Assembly (NCBI RefSeq): GCF_047601505.1
Contig: NZ_JASGJD010000001.1
Coordinates: 496,001-560,000, forward strand
DNA length: 64,000 nucleotides
Reading direction: 5' to 3'
DNA from: Cloacibacterium sp047601505
Lineage (GTDB): Bacteria; Bacteroidota; Bacteroidia; Flavobacteriales; Weeksellaceae
The first letter of the stretch is position 1. Each line of letters begins with the position of its first letter. Shown here piece after piece: positions 7,418 through 17,077 of the stretch. The notes beneath the pieces were generated by a model. The model saw nothing but the letters and a program-made list of their open reading frames with translations. It did not search any database and had not been told where the DNA came from. Both the position numbers and the translations under genes were made by a program.

Positions 7418-7712
7418 ATGGTCTAAGTTTGCGTTAAATGATCTTGAACAGATTGAAGATTATATTGGAAAAAATTTTTCTTTCAAAGAATATGAAAAAT
7501 TTATAAACTTACTAAACCATAAGATTTCAATCATTATAAATAGAAATGTAAAATTTCAAAAATTAGAAAAATTTCCAAATTATAATAAACTGTTATTAAC
7601 AGAACAAACCACCTTGATTTATCGTTTAGAAGAAGATTGTTTGAAAATTTTTAGACTTTACAATAATTATCAAGATGATGACAAAAAATTCATCATAGAT
7701 GATTTAAAATAA
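7407..7712 (+). CDS. RelE/ParE-family toxin
   Basis: A 101-aa basic protein starting EIKWSKFALNDLEQIEDYI, the typical N-terminus of RelE/ParE toxins (beta strand, then two helices). The C-terminal strand LKIFRLYNNYQDDDKK is also typical. Such toxins cleave mRNA at the ribosome or poison gyrase; the sequence alone does not decide which. The stop at 7710-7712 directly abuts the murF-alr ATG, so the module shares a transcript with an essential cell-wall gene. Confidence 0.75.
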   Translation: MEIKWSKFALNDLEQIEDYIGKNFSFKEYEKFINLLNHKISIIINRNVKFQKLEKFPNYNKLLLTEQTTLIYRLEEDCLKIFRLYNNYQDDDKKFIIDDLK

Positions 7713-10163
7713 ATGAACTACACCACAAAACAAATCGCAGAAATTACTCAATCTCAACTGATTGGTAATAAAGATTTGAAAATTCAGCACATTGCTTTTG
7801 ATAGCAGAAGCATCTATTCGGTAATAAAAACTGCATTTATTGCCATCAATACTCCTACCAATTCTGGAGAAAAATACATTTCTCAAGCCATTGAAAAAGG
7901 AATAAAAATTATTATATCAGAAAATTTTCATCCAGAATTTGACGGAATTACGTGGATAATTGTAGAAAATTCTGTGAAATTTTTACAAGATTTAGCAAAA
8001 TATCAGGTTGAAAAAAATCCTCAACTCAAAACAATAGGAATTACAGGAAGTAACGGAAAAACCATCGTTAAAGAATGGCTCTACCAGTGTCTTTGGAACG
8101 AAATGCCAACGGTAAAATCTCCAAAAAGTTTCAATTCTCAGATTGGTTTGCCACTTTCTTTGCTTCAAATTTCTGAAAAACATCAATTAGGAATTTTTGA
8201 AGTAGGAATTTCTAAACCTTCGGAAATGCAAGTTTTAGAAGACATTTTTTCTCCCAAAATAGGCGTTCTTACGCATATTGGAACTGCGCATTCTTCAAAT
8301 TTTAAAAATGAAGAAGAATTGATTAGTGAAAAAATCTTGCTTTTTAAAAACTCCGAAACTATTATTTTCAACGGAGATAACGTATTGGTTTACAATAAAA
8401 TAAAAGACATTTATACTGAGAAAAAGTTGATAAGTTTTGGTTTGGAAAATAGAAATGATGTAAAAATTATTTCCGACCCAGAAAATCTAAACGAAGAAAT
8501 AAAAGTTCAGTATTTTAACGAAGAATTCTCTTTCCCAGCCAATCAAAGAGACGAAGCTACGCTTACCAATGCTTTGGCTCTAGTGTGTGTGATGAAAGAA
8601 CTCCACTTTTCTAACGAAAAAATTATTGAAAAAATTAATGCTTTAAAGGCTGTAGAAATGCGTCTTGAGAGTGTAAACGGAGTTCGTAACAATTTGATAA
8701 TCAATGATTCTTTTAATCTTGATTTGGATTCTCTTATTATTGCTTATCAGTTTATAAAACAATACAATAAAGCCGAAAAAACACTAATTCTTACCGACAT
8801 TATAGATGTAAAAGAAGACGAATTTTCTCTTTACAATAAAGTTGCAGACCTCACCAACGAACAAAATTTTTCTCAAGTTTTCTTAATTGGTACTCAAATT
8901 ACCAGATTTAAAGAAAAATTCAAAGCTAAAACTTTCACTTTTAGAAAAACAAAGAAATTAATTGAAAGTCAACAACTTGAACAATTAGAAAATCAATTGA
9001 TTTTATTAAAAGGTGCCAGAATTTTCGAAATTGATCAAATAAAAAAACATTTAGAACTTCAGAAACACGATACGGTTTTAGAAATAAATCTGAATTCTAT
9101 TATTCATAACATCAACGTTCACAAAGCCTTATTGAAACCAGAAACTAAAGTTTGTGCAATGGTAAAAGCATATTCTTATGGTTTGGGAGGCTACGAAATT
9201 GCAGAATTTCTACAACATCATCATATTGATTATCTGGGAGTTGCGTTTGCAGATGAAGGAGTAGATTTGCGAAAAAATGGTATTACTACTCCAATTTTGG
9301 TAATGAATCCAGAGCAAGGCAGTTATGATACTATTATAGATTATAATCTGGAACCCGAGATTTACAGTTTACGAGTTTTAGAATTATTTACCCATCAACT
9401 TCAACTGAAAGGAATCCAAAGAAAATATCCTATTCATTTAAAAATTGAAACAGGGATGCACCGTCTTGGCTTTAAAGAATATGAAATTGATGAACTTTTG
9501 GCTCAACTCAAAAAATACAATGTAAAAGTTGCCAGTATTTTTAGTCATCTTTCTTCGTCTGATATTCCTGAAGAAAAAGAATATACACTTTCTCAAATAG
9601 AAATTTTTAAAAGAGTTTCGGATAAAATTATTAAAGAACTAGATTACAAACCAATAAGACATATTCTTAATTCTTCTGGCATTACTAATTACACTGATTA
9701 TCAATTTGATATGGTAAGAATTGGCATCGGGATGATTGGTATTTCTCCAACACCAGAGATTAAAGAACAATTACAAAATGCAGTAACTTTTAAAACAGTA
9801 ATTTCTCAAATTTCTGAAGTTAAAAAAGGAGATTCTATTGGATATAGCAGAAAATATAAAGCAGAAAAAGATACCAGAGTTGCCACAATACCAGTAGGTT
9901 ATGCAGACGGAATACCAAGATTAATTGGTAATAAAATCGGTTTTGTAGGTATTCACAAAGAAAAAGTTCCTATTATTGGGAATATTTGTATGGATATGCT
10001 AATGGCAGATATAGGAAATATTGCTGCAAAAGATGGTGATGAAGTAATTATTTTTAACGGAAATCCTACTTTAGAAGAATTTTCAGAATACTGTAAAACA
10101 ATACCTTACGAAGTTTTAACTTCAATTTCTAGAAGGGTAAAAAGAATATATATCAAAAATTAA
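7713..10163 (+). CDS. murF-alr: Bifunctional UDP-MurNAc-tripeptide:D-Ala-D-Ala ligase / alanine racemase
   Basis: An 816-aa fusion. The N-terminal half is MurF (P-loop ITGSNGKT at residues 110-117), which adds D-Ala-D-Ala to the peptidoglycan precursor. The C-terminal half (from about residue 440) is PLP-dependent alanine racemase, with the PLP lysine in MVKAYSYG near residue 485 and the second catalytic residue in GYSRKY near 709. Supply of D-Ala and its use are thus joined in one cytosolic protein, an arrangement known in Bacteroidota. The start has zero spacing to the upstream toxin stop and no internal promoter is evident. Confidence 0.93.
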   Translation: MNYTTKQIAEITQSQLIGNKDLKIQHIAFDSRSIYSVIKTAFIAINTPTNSGEKYISQAIEKGIKIIISENFHPEFDGITWIIVENSVKFLQDLAKYQVEKNPQLKTIGITGSNGKTIVKEWLYQCLWNEMPTVKSPKSFNSQIGLPLSLLQISEKHQLGIFEVGISKPSEMQVLEDIFSPKIGVLTHIGTAHSSNFKNEEELISEKILLFKNSETIIFNGDNVLVYNKIKDIYTEKKLISFGLENRNDVKIISDPENLNEEIKVQYFNEEFSFPANQRDEATLTNALALVCVMKELHFSNEKIIEKINALKAVEMRLESVNGVRNNLIINDSFNLDLDSLIIAYQFIKQYNKAEKTLILTDIIDVKEDEFSLYNKVADLTNEQNFSQVFLIGTQITRFKEKFKAKTFTFRKTKKLIESQQLEQLENQLILLKGARIFEIDQIKKHLELQKHDTVLEINLNSIIHNINVHKALLKPETKVCAMVKAYSYGLGGYEIAEFLQHHHIDYLGVAFADEGVDLRKNGITTPILVMNPEQGSYDTIIDYNLEPEIYSLRVLELFTHQLQLKGIQRKYPIHLKIETGMHRLGFKEYEIDELLAQLKKYNVKVASIFSHLSSSDIPEEKEYTLSQIEIFKRVSDKIIKELDYKPIRHILNSSGITNYTDYQFDMVRIGIGMIGISPTPEIKEQLQNAVTFKTVISQISEVKKGDSIGYSRKYKAEKDTRVATIPVGYADGIPRLIGNKIGFVGIHKEKVPIIGNICMDMLMADIGNIAAKDGDEVIIFNGNPTLEEFSEYCKTIPYEVLTSISRRVKRIYIKN

Positions 10164-10181
10164 AAACCTCAATTCTACAAT

Positions 10182-12335
10182 ATGAAAAAAATTATCTCTG
10201 TCTTTTTTGTACTCTGTTTCATATTGAGTTTTTCTCAGGTTAAAGAGAATTTAGTAATCCCGAAAAATCCTAAAATTGGACTTTCTTTAGCTGGAGGAGG
10301 TGCAAAAGGTTTTGCACATGTGGGTGTTTTAAAAATTTTAGATTCTCTGGGTGTAAAGGTAGATTATATCTCCGGAACAAGCATGGGAGCTATTGTTGGA
10401 GGTTTGTACGCTTCTGGATACACTGGAAAAGATATAGAAAAAATTGTAATGGAAACAGATTTCTATAATCTTCTCAGTAATTCCGACAATAGAGCAGAAT
10501 CTTCTTTTTTTAATAAATCTGTAGATAAATATCTCTTAAAAGTACCCATAAAAAATGGAAAAGTAACTTTGCCATCTTCTATTTCTTCTGGACAAAAGAA
10601 TATATATTTATTAAAAGAACTTTTTAAAAATGTATCCAATATTCAAGATTTTAGTAAACTTCCAATCCCTTTTTTGTGTGTAGCAACGAATCTCGAAAGT
10701 GGAAAAACAAAGGTTTTTGAAAATGGAGATTTACCAGAAGCTATACTTGCAAGCTCAGCTTTTCCATCATTAATGGATCCTGTAAAAATTGGAGATAGCA
10801 TCTATGTAGATGGTGCAATGACGGTAAATTATCCTTCGGAATTTCTAAAGAAGAAAGGAATTGATATTGTAATTGGTGTAGACTTAAACCAAGGACTTAG
10901 CAAAAGAGATAAAATAAATAGTATTGTTGACATTCTAAATCAAGTAATTGATTTTGGGATTGTAAAAGAAACAAAAAACCAATTAAAATATACTGATGTA
11001 AATATTAAACCTAATCTTGAAGGTTTAAACAGTACGAGCTTCGACGAAAAAAATAAAATTCTGAAATCTGGTTATGACGAAGCCATGAAATATCTGGAAA
11101 TTCTAGATAAACTCCCTAAAAAGAATTTTGATAATCTTAGGATGCCCATTAATCCTATTTACTCTAATATCTATAAAATAGACGACGTAGAAGTAGAAAA
11201 CAATAAAATATATGACAAAGACTATATTATTGGAAAAATGATGCTAAAACTGCCCTCATCTCAAACGTATGGTTCCATCAATAAAATGATTGATAAACTA
11301 TATGCTACCAATAATTATAAAATAATTAATTACGAAATTATCCAAAAAGATAATAAAAATGTTTTAAAACTTATTGTAACCGAAGATAACAACAGATTAT
11401 TCTTAAAATTTGGTTTGCATTACGATGATATTTTTAAATCTGGATTACTTGCAAATATTACAGTAAAAAGACTTTTTTTCAAAAATTCGAGTATTTCTAT
11501 TGACGGAGTTTTTGGTGATAAATCTAGATATTATGTAAACTATTTTATAGATAATGGGTATATTCCTGGTATTGGGCTTAATGCTTCCGGAATGAGTTTT
11601 GACCTTAAATCACAAGATAAATTAGCTTATGAAACCTGGAATTGGTACAGAACAGAGCTTTTTATACAATCTACTTGGAGAAATAAATTTGCTATTGGAG
11701 GCGGTATAAGCTATGATGTTTTCAATGGTAAGAATCTTTTTACAGGAGATAGAAGAAAAACAGATTACTTAAACCCTTATGTTTTTCTAAAAGGAGATAC
11801 ACAAGATAGTAAAACTTTTCCAAAAAGAGGTTATTACACCAATATAGAAGCGAAATCTTATGATTTCATAGAAAGTGGCACAAAAGAAAAATCTTTTCAA
11901 ATAAAGGCAGATATTAGAGGTAATTTTCCTATTACAAAATTCCTCACGTATAGATTAAGAACTTTTTATGGAGTTTCATTTAATACAGTTGACGATTTTT
12001 ATCAATATCACCTCGGAGGTATATTTGAGCAAAATTTGGTAAACTTTGTTAAATTTAACGGTTACGAATTTGGAGAAGCCAGCAACAATAATGTTTTCAC
12101 CGTTGGAAATGATTTTCAATTTAATTTTATGAAAAATTATTATGTAACGGCAAGTCTTAGTGTAGGAAATTTATTTGATAATTTTAATGATGCAAATTTC
12201 ATCAAAATTAATTATTCTTCTTTTGGAATTACAGCAGGATATGATTCACCGTTCGGACAAATCAAAATAAATTATAGCAATGCCTTTAAAGATAAACCAG
12301 GAATTATAGCAGTAGTTCTTGGTCATTGGTTTTAA
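10182..12335 (+). CDS. Patatin-like phospholipase with C-terminal outer-membrane barrel
   Basis: A 717-aa exported protein with a signal peptide ending near residue 18. The patatin domain (about 28-240) has the oxyanion motif GGGAKG, the nucleophile GTSMG near residue 66 and the dyad Asp in DGA near 209. A POTRA-like region (about 310-400) and a BamA/Omp85-like 16-strand barrel (about 400-717) follow, ending in a terminal aromatic (GHWF). This layout matches the PlpD / type Vd class, in which the lipase is carried across its own barrel. It lies 18 bp after murF-alr, possibly in the same operon. Confidence 0.85.
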   Translation: MKKIISVFFVLCFILSFSQVKENLVIPKNPKIGLSLAGGGAKGFAHVGVLKILDSLGVKVDYISGTSMGAIVGGLYASGYTGKDIEKIVMETDFYNLLSNSDNRAESSFFNKSVDKYLLKVPIKNGKVTLPSSISSGQKNIYLLKELFKNVSNIQDFSKLPIPFLCVATNLESGKTKVFENGDLPEAILASSAFPSLMDPVKIGDSIYVDGAMTVNYPSEFLKKKGIDIVIGVDLNQGLSKRDKINSIVDILNQVIDFGIVKETKNQLKYTDVNIKPNLEGLNSTSFDEKNKILKSGYDEAMKYLEILDKLPKKNFDNLRMPINPIYSNIYKIDDVEVENNKIYDKDYIIGKMMLKLPSSQTYGSINKMIDKLYATNNYKIINYEIIQKDNKNVLKLIVTEDNNRLFLKFGLHYDDIFKSGLLANITVKRLFFKNSSISIDGVFGDKSRYYVNYFIDNGYIPGIGLNASGMSFDLKSQDKLAYETWNWYRTELFIQSTWRNKFAIGGGISYDVFNGKNLFTGDRRKTDYLNPYVFLKGDTQDSKTFPKRGYYTNIEAKSYDFIESGTKEKSFQIKADIRGNFPITKFLTYRLRTFYGVSFNTVDDFYQYHLGGIFEQNLVNFVKFNGYEFGEASNNNVFTVGNDFQFNFMKNYYVTASLSVGNLFDNFNDANFIKINYSSFGITAGYDSPFGQIKINYSNAFKDKPGIIAVVLGHWF

Positions 12336-12347
12336 ATTATATTAAAA

Positions 12348-12752
12348 ATGATACATTTTTTTTACGAAAACACTTCAGAAATAATAGAAGAAAATATCAA
12401 ACCTTGGATTGAAAAAATCATCATAACAGAAGAAAAAAGATTAGGAGAAATTAATTACATATTCTGTGACGACGAATATTTACTCAAAATTAACCAAGAT
12501 TATCTGCAACACGATTATTATACAGACATCATAACTTTTGATAACGTACGTGGAAAAACCATTTCAGGAGAGATTTTTGTATCTTTGCAAAGAATTAAGG
12601 ATAATGCTAGTCTTATTTCAAAAAACTATGAAGAAGAAACCAGAAGAGTAATTGCTCACGGCATTCTTCACCTTTGTGGTTATAAAGATAAAACTGATGA
12701 ACAACAAAAAGAAATGAGAGCTAAAGAAGATTTTTATTTAAATATTTTTTAA
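12348..12752 (+). CDS. ybeY: Endoribonuclease YbeY, rRNA maturation factor
   Basis: A 134-aa UPF0054 metalloprotein needed for 16S rRNA 3'-end maturation and ribosome quality control. The zinc motif HGILHLCGYKD (from about residue 105) supplies the first two His. The third ligand position of the E. coli form (HGxLHLxGYDH) reads K/D here, which I believe is common in Bacteroidota. TDIITFD matches the family core. It starts 12 bp after the patatin gene. Confidence 0.9.
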   Translation: MIHFFYENTSEIIEENIKPWIEKIIITEEKRLGEINYIFCDDEYLLKINQDYLQHDYYTDIITFDNVRGKTISGEIFVSLQRIKDNASLISKNYEEETRRVIAHGILHLCGYKDKTDEQQKEMRAKEDFYLNIF

Positions 12753-12889
12753 AGACAAAACTTCAAATTAATTACTTTAAACTTCTTATTACAACCTTTA
12801 ATTTAACTTTTATAATTCAAAAAAAATAAGAATTATTGGGTATTTTAAAAAGGTTTAAATAATTAATTTTTATTACTAAAAAACCAAAA

Positions 12890-12905
12890 TGTTTCACGTG
12901 AAACA
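12890..12905. promoter_or_regulatory. parS centromere site 1
   Basis: Perfect 16-bp palindrome TGTTTCACGTGAAACA, identical to the canonical ParB-binding parS sequence. It sits in a 193-bp gene-free gap, 40 bp upstream of the mnmG ATG. Such sites cluster near the replication origin in most bacteria. Confidence 0.93.
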
Positions 12906-12945
12906 TTACCATAAAAAAAAGGAATTTATATTTAAAAAATTATAG

Positions 12946-14808
12946 ATGTTATTTAACGAAACATATGATGTAATAGTAGTTGGAGCAGGCCATGCAGGAT
13001 GCGAAGCAGCAGCAGCAGCAGCTAATTTAGGCTCTAAAACTATTCTTATTACCATGAATATGCAAACTATTGGACAAATGTCTTGCAACCCAGCAATGGG
13101 AGGTATTGCAAAAGGACAAATTGTAAGAGAAATAGATGCAATGGGAGGATATAGTGGAATAATTGCTGATAAATCTGCTATTCAATTTAAAATGCTAAAT
13201 CTATCAAAAGGACCTGCAATGTGGTCTCCTAGAACTCAAAATGATAGAATGAAATTTGCTGAAGAATGGAGATTAGCATTAGAAAATACAGAAAATCTTG
13301 ATTTTTTTCAAGATATGGTAAAGTCTTTAATCATTAAAAATGGTAAAATAGAAGGCGTTATCACCTCTTTAGGAATCGAAATAAAAGGAAAATCTGTAGT
13401 TCTAACCAACGGAACTTTCTTAAATGGACTCATTCACGTAGGTGATAAACAACTTGGAGGAGGAAGAATGGGAGAACCAAAAGCGTATGGAATTACAGAA
13501 CAATTAGTAGATATAGGTTTCGAAGCTGGTAGAATGAAAACAGGAACTCCTGTAAGAGTTGACGGTAGAAGCTTAGATTATTCTAAAATGGAAGAACAAG
13601 CTGGAGACACAAATCCACAGAAATTTAGTTATCTAGATACACCAAAATTAACTAAACAACGCAGCTGTTACATTACTTACACCAACGAAACTGTACACGA
13701 AATTTTAAGAACAGGATTTGATAAATCTCCTATGTTTAATGGCACTATTCAAAGTATAGGACCAAGATATTGCCCTAGTATTGAAGATAAAATCAACAGA
13801 TTTGCAGAGAGAAATCGCCATCAATTATTTGCAGAACCAGAAGGCTGGAACACGGTAGAAGTTTACGTAAATGGTTTCAGTTCTTCCCTTCCAGAAGATG
13901 TACAATTAAAAGCACTTCATCATGTTCCTGGATTTGAAAAAGCTAAAATTTTCAGACCTGGTTACGCAATTGAATACGACTACTTCCCTCCTACTCAATT
14001 AAAACACACTCTTGAAACAAAATTAGTAGAAAACCTTTATTTTGCTGGTCAAATTAACGGAACTACTGGTTACGAAGAAGCAGCAGGACAAGGTTTAATG
14101 GCAGGAATTAACGCACACAATAAAATACACGAAAAAGAAGAATATATCCTTAGTAGAGACGAAGCATACATCGGTGTTTTAATAGATGATTTAATTACAA
14201 AAGGCACAGAAGAACCTTACAGAATGTTTACATCTAGAGCCGAATATAGACTGCTTTTAAGACAAGATAATGCGGATATAAGACTTACCGAAAAAGCCTA
14301 TAAACTAGGTTTAGCACGTGAAGAAAGGCTTAAAAAAATGGAAGAAAAAGTAGAAAAATCTACAGAATTAGAAGAATTTCTAAGAGAAACTTCCTTAAAA
14401 CCAGGTATTATCAATCCAATTCTTGAAGAAAACGAAAGCTCACCTGTAGACCAAGCATACAGAGCAGCTCAAATATTAACAAGACCTAATATTACTTTAA
14501 ATAAACTTTCTGGTATTGATTTCATCAAAGAAAAAGTAGAAAATTACAACGAAGAACAGAAAGAACAAGCAGAAATTAATATCAAGTACAAAGGATATAT
14601 AGAAAAAGAAAAGGAAAATGTTGCTAAATTATTAAGACTAGAAACTATCAAAATTCCAGAAGATTTTGATTATTCTAAACTTTCTTCTCTATCTACAGAA
14701 GCTAAACAAAAATTAAATAAAGTAAAACCTGCAACTATTGCACAAGCTGGTAGAATTAGCGGAGTTTCTCCATCAGATATTAATGTTTTATTAATCTATT
14801 TAAAATAA
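12946..14808 (+). CDS. mnmG: tRNA uridine 5-carboxymethylaminomethyl modification enzyme
   Basis: A 620-aa FAD protein that, with MnmE, modifies U34 of certain tRNAs. The N-terminal dinucleotide-binding motif is GAGHAGCEAA (about residues 13-22), followed by SCNPAMGG. The second FAD motif is GQINGTTGYEEAAGQG, and the C-terminal helical domain ends SGVSPSDINVLLIYL. Length is normal. It is flanked by two perfect parS sites, the second one base beyond its stop codon. gidA/mnmG is classically near oriC in many bacteria. Confidence 0.95.
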   Translation: MLFNETYDVIVVGAGHAGCEAAAAAANLGSKTILITMNMQTIGQMSCNPAMGGIAKGQIVREIDAMGGYSGIIADKSAIQFKMLNLSKGPAMWSPRTQNDRMKFAEEWRLALENTENLDFFQDMVKSLIIKNGKIEGVITSLGIEIKGKSVVLTNGTFLNGLIHVGDKQLGGGRMGEPKAYGITEQLVDIGFEAGRMKTGTPVRVDGRSLDYSKMEEQAGDTNPQKFSYLDTPKLTKQRSCYITYTNETVHEILRTGFDKSPMFNGTIQSIGPRYCPSIEDKINRFAERNRHQLFAEPEGWNTVEVYVNGFSSSLPEDVQLKALHHVPGFEKAKIFRPGYAIEYDYFPPTQLKHTLETKLVENLYFAGQINGTTGYEEAAGQGLMAGINAHNKIHEKEEYILSRDEAYIGVLIDDLITKGTEEPYRMFTSRAEYRLLLRQDNADIRLTEKAYKLGLAREERLKKMEEKVEKSTELEEFLRETSLKPGIINPILEENESSPVDQAYRAAQILTRPNITLNKLSGIDFIKEKVENYNEEQKEQAEINIKYKGYIEKEKENVAKLLRLETIKIPEDFDYSKLSSLSTEAKQKLNKVKPATIAQAGRISGVSPSDINVLLIYLK

Positions 14809-14824
14809 TGTTTCACGTGAAACA
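14809..14824. promoter_or_regulatory. parS centromere site 2
   Basis: A second perfect TGTTTCACGTGAAACA, starting directly after the mnmG stop codon, 1.9 kb from site 1 and 2.3 kb from the candidate origin. Confidence 0.93.
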
Positions 14825-14830
14825 ATTTTT

Positions 14831-14868
14831 GTACAATGTAAAAAGTTTTCATGTACATTGTACTTTTT
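14831..14868 (+). terminator. Terminator after mnmG within a TGTAAAAAGTA repeat element
   Basis: GTACAATGTA (14831-14840) pairs perfectly with TACATTGTAC (14854-14863) and is followed by five T. The surrounding 14825-14890 holds repeats of TGTAAAAAGTA (read on the minus strand) spaced about 15 bp apart, resembling the period-8 elements near kdsC. Confidence 0.6.
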
Positions 14869-14892
14869 ACATAAATACTTTTTACAATTAAA

Positions 14893-15711
14893 ATGAAAAT
14901 CAAAGACCATTTTCTTTCAAAAGAAGAATTCGAAATTAAAGAAACAGAAATAAAGGGTATTTTTAAAACCTACCCTATTCCAGAAAATATAGGTAAATAT
15001 TATGAGAGCAAAGATTACATTTCTCACCATCAAGATTCTAATTCTTTAAAAGAGAAAATATATAAATTTGCTCAATCTTTTAACTTAAATTACAAAAGAA
15101 ATATACTTTCTGAAGTTACTTTCGAAAACGCTAAAGTTTTAGATTACGGTTGTGGAGCTGGCGAATTTCTTAAACATATAGAAAATGATGTAGAAACTTT
15201 TGGATTTGAACCAAGCAACGATGCTAGAAATTTTGCAAAACAAAAAACTTCAAAAACAATTTTTATTGAAAATTTGAATGAACTTCAAAATGAGAGTTTA
15301 GATGTCATAACACTTTGGCATGTCTTTGAACACATAGAAAATCAGACAGAAATACTCTCTTTATTTAGACAAAAATTAAAACCAAATGGTTCTTTAATTA
15401 TAGCAGTTCCAAATTGTACTTCTTTCGATGCAAAATATTATAAAGAATTCTGGGCAGCTTATGATGTACCTCGTCATCTATTTCATTTCTCAAAAAATGG
15501 AATGAAAAAATTATTCAATACAGAAAATTGGAAATTAGAAAAAATAAAACCTCTCTTACTCGATTCTTATTATATTTCAATTTTGAGTGAAAAATATAAG
15601 AAAAATCCTCTTTTTTTCATTTTTGGAGGAATTCTTGGAGCAATTTCAAACATAAAAGCATTAAAAACAGGTGAATTTTCAAGTTTGATATATATTATCA
15701 GAAAAATATAG
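14893..15711 (+). CDS. Class I SAM-dependent methyltransferase
   Basis: A 272-aa Rossmann methyltransferase. Motif I is VLDYGCGAGEF near residue 80, the acidic strand 2 is FGFEPS, and motif IV is VITLWHVFEHI, followed by LKPNGSLIIAVPN. The C-terminal part contains PRHLFHF, seen in methyltransferase type 11/12 (UbiG-like) proteins that act on small molecules or glycans. The substrate cannot be inferred. It stands alone between mnmG and the convergent pgk. Confidence 0.8.
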   Translation: MKIKDHFLSKEEFEIKETEIKGIFKTYPIPENIGKYYESKDYISHHQDSNSLKEKIYKFAQSFNLNYKRNILSEVTFENAKVLDYGCGAGEFLKHIENDVETFGFEPSNDARNFAKQKTSKTIFIENLNELQNESLDVITLWHVFEHIENQTEILSLFRQKLKPNGSLIIAVPNCTSFDAKYYKEFWAAYDVPRHLFHFSKNGMKKLFNTENWKLEKIKPLLLDSYYISILSEKYKKNPLFFIFGGILGAISNIKALKTGEFSSLIYIIRKI

Positions 15712-15827
15712 AAAATCGATTTTTAAACCATTTCTGAAAGCCGATTTTTAAGAATTTTCTCTATTTTTTTTTAAATTTAAAAAACTATAACAATAAAAAT
15801 TAAAATCTATTTCAAAAATATAGTCAC

Positions 15828-15863
15828 AAAAAAATCTTCAGAAAATTTCTGAAGATTTTTTTT
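15828..15863. terminator. Bidirectional terminator between methyltransferase and pgk
   Basis: AATCTTCAGAAA / TTTCTGAAGATT is a perfect inverted repeat with an A-tract on the left and a T-tract on the right, so it can end both convergent genes. The rest of 15712-15886 is AT-rich without clear signals. Confidence 0.85.
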
Positions 15864-15886
15864 ATAAAATTTATATTTTTAAAATT

Positions 15887-17077
15887 TTAATTATTGATAG
15901 CAGCAACTCCTGGAAGTTCTAAACCTTCTAAAGATTCTAACATTGCTCCACCTCCTGTTGAAACATAAGAAACTTTATCACCATATCCGTTTTGTTTTAC
16001 AAATGCTACAGAATCTCCACCTCCTACTAAAGAGAATGCTCCTAATTTTGTTGCTTCATAAATACTATCACCTAAAGCTTTAGTACCATTTGCAAAATTT
16101 GGCATTTCAAAAACCCCAACAGGTCCATTCCAAAGGATTGTTCTAGAATTTAATAAAACATCATTATTAATTTCTCTTGTTTTACTACCAGCATCCATTC
16201 CTTGCCATCCTTCCGGAATTTCATAAATATCAACTTCTTTTCTATCAGCATCATTACTGAAATCATCAGCTACTACTACATCTACTGGTAAGAAAACTTT
16301 TACATTATGTAATTTAGCTTTTTCTAAAATTTCTAGAGCCAAATCCATTTTATCTGCTTCTAACAAAGAATTACCAATATTACCACCAAGAGCTTTAACA
16401 AAAGTGAAAGACATACCTCCACCAATAATTAAATTATCTACAGCTGGTAAAATATTTTCAATAATAGTAATTTTTGTAGAAACTTTAGAACCACCTAAAA
16501 TAGCAGTAATAGGTTTTTCTCCGCTTCTTAATACTTTATCAATAGCTTCTAATTCTTTAGCCATTAGTAAACCGAAAAATTTAGTTGAAGGAAAGAATTT
16601 AGCAATTACAGCTGTAGAAGCATGAGCTCTGTGTGCAGTTCCGAAAGCATCATTTACATATACATCACCTAATTTTGCTAATTTACCAGCAAATTCTTCA
16701 TCACCAGCTTCTTCTTCATTGTAAAATCTAAGATTTTCTAACAAAAGAACTTCTCCTGCTTGTAATTCAGCTGCTGCTTTTTCAGCTACTTCACCAATGC
16801 AATCTGAAGCAAATTTTACTTCTTTTCCTAAAACTTTAGAAACTTCTGCAACGATGTGAGAAAGAGAAAAATCTGGATTTACTTTTCCTTTTGGTCTTCC
16901 AAGGTGAGTCATAATAATTACAGCTCCTCCTTCATTCAAAATCTTATCAATAGTAGGTTTTGCGGCTACTATTCTGGTATTATCAGTTACGTTTTTATTT
17001 TCGTCTTGAGGAACATTAAAATCAACTCTGATAAGAGCTTTTTTCCCTGCGAAATTAAAATCATTAATTGTTTTCAT
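15887..17077 (-). CDS. pgk: Phosphoglycerate kinase
   Basis: A 396-aa glycolytic enzyme that transfers phosphate from 1,3-bisphosphoglycerate to ADP. The N-terminus has RVDFNVPQ, then THLGRPKG, LLENLRFY and the nucleotide-binding C-domain with GGSKVSTK and the end SYVSTGGGAMLESLEG. Length and start are standard. It is the only minus-strand gene between 6.4 and 28.5 kb, and its upstream side is the candidate origin region. Confidence 0.96.
   Translation of the reverse strand: MKTINDFNFAGKKALIRVDFNVPQDENKNVTDNTRIVAAKPTIDKILNEGGAVIIMTHLGRPKGKVNPDFSLSHIVAEVSKVLGKEVKFASDCIGEVAEKAAAELQAGEVLLLENLRFYNEEEAGDEEFAGKLAKLGDVYVNDAFGTAHRAHASTAVIAKFFPSTKFFGLLMAKELEAIDKVLRSGEKPITAILGGSKVSTKITIIENILPAVDNLIIGGGMSFTFVKALGGNIGNSLLEADKMDLALEILEKAKLHNVKVFLPVDVVVADDFSNDADRKEVDIYEIPEGWQGMDAGSKTREINNDVLLNSRTILWNGPVGVFEMPNFANGTKALGDSIYEATKLGAFSLVGGGDSVAFVKQNGYGDKVSYVSTGGGAMLESLEGLELPGVAAINN

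Noticed and set aside
12998..13022. GCA/AGC triplet run (seven codons of Ala-like repeat) in mnmG
   Set aside because: It encodes the Ala-rich helix just after the GAGHAGCEA cofactor motif, which is normal for MnmG; not a microsatellite of note.
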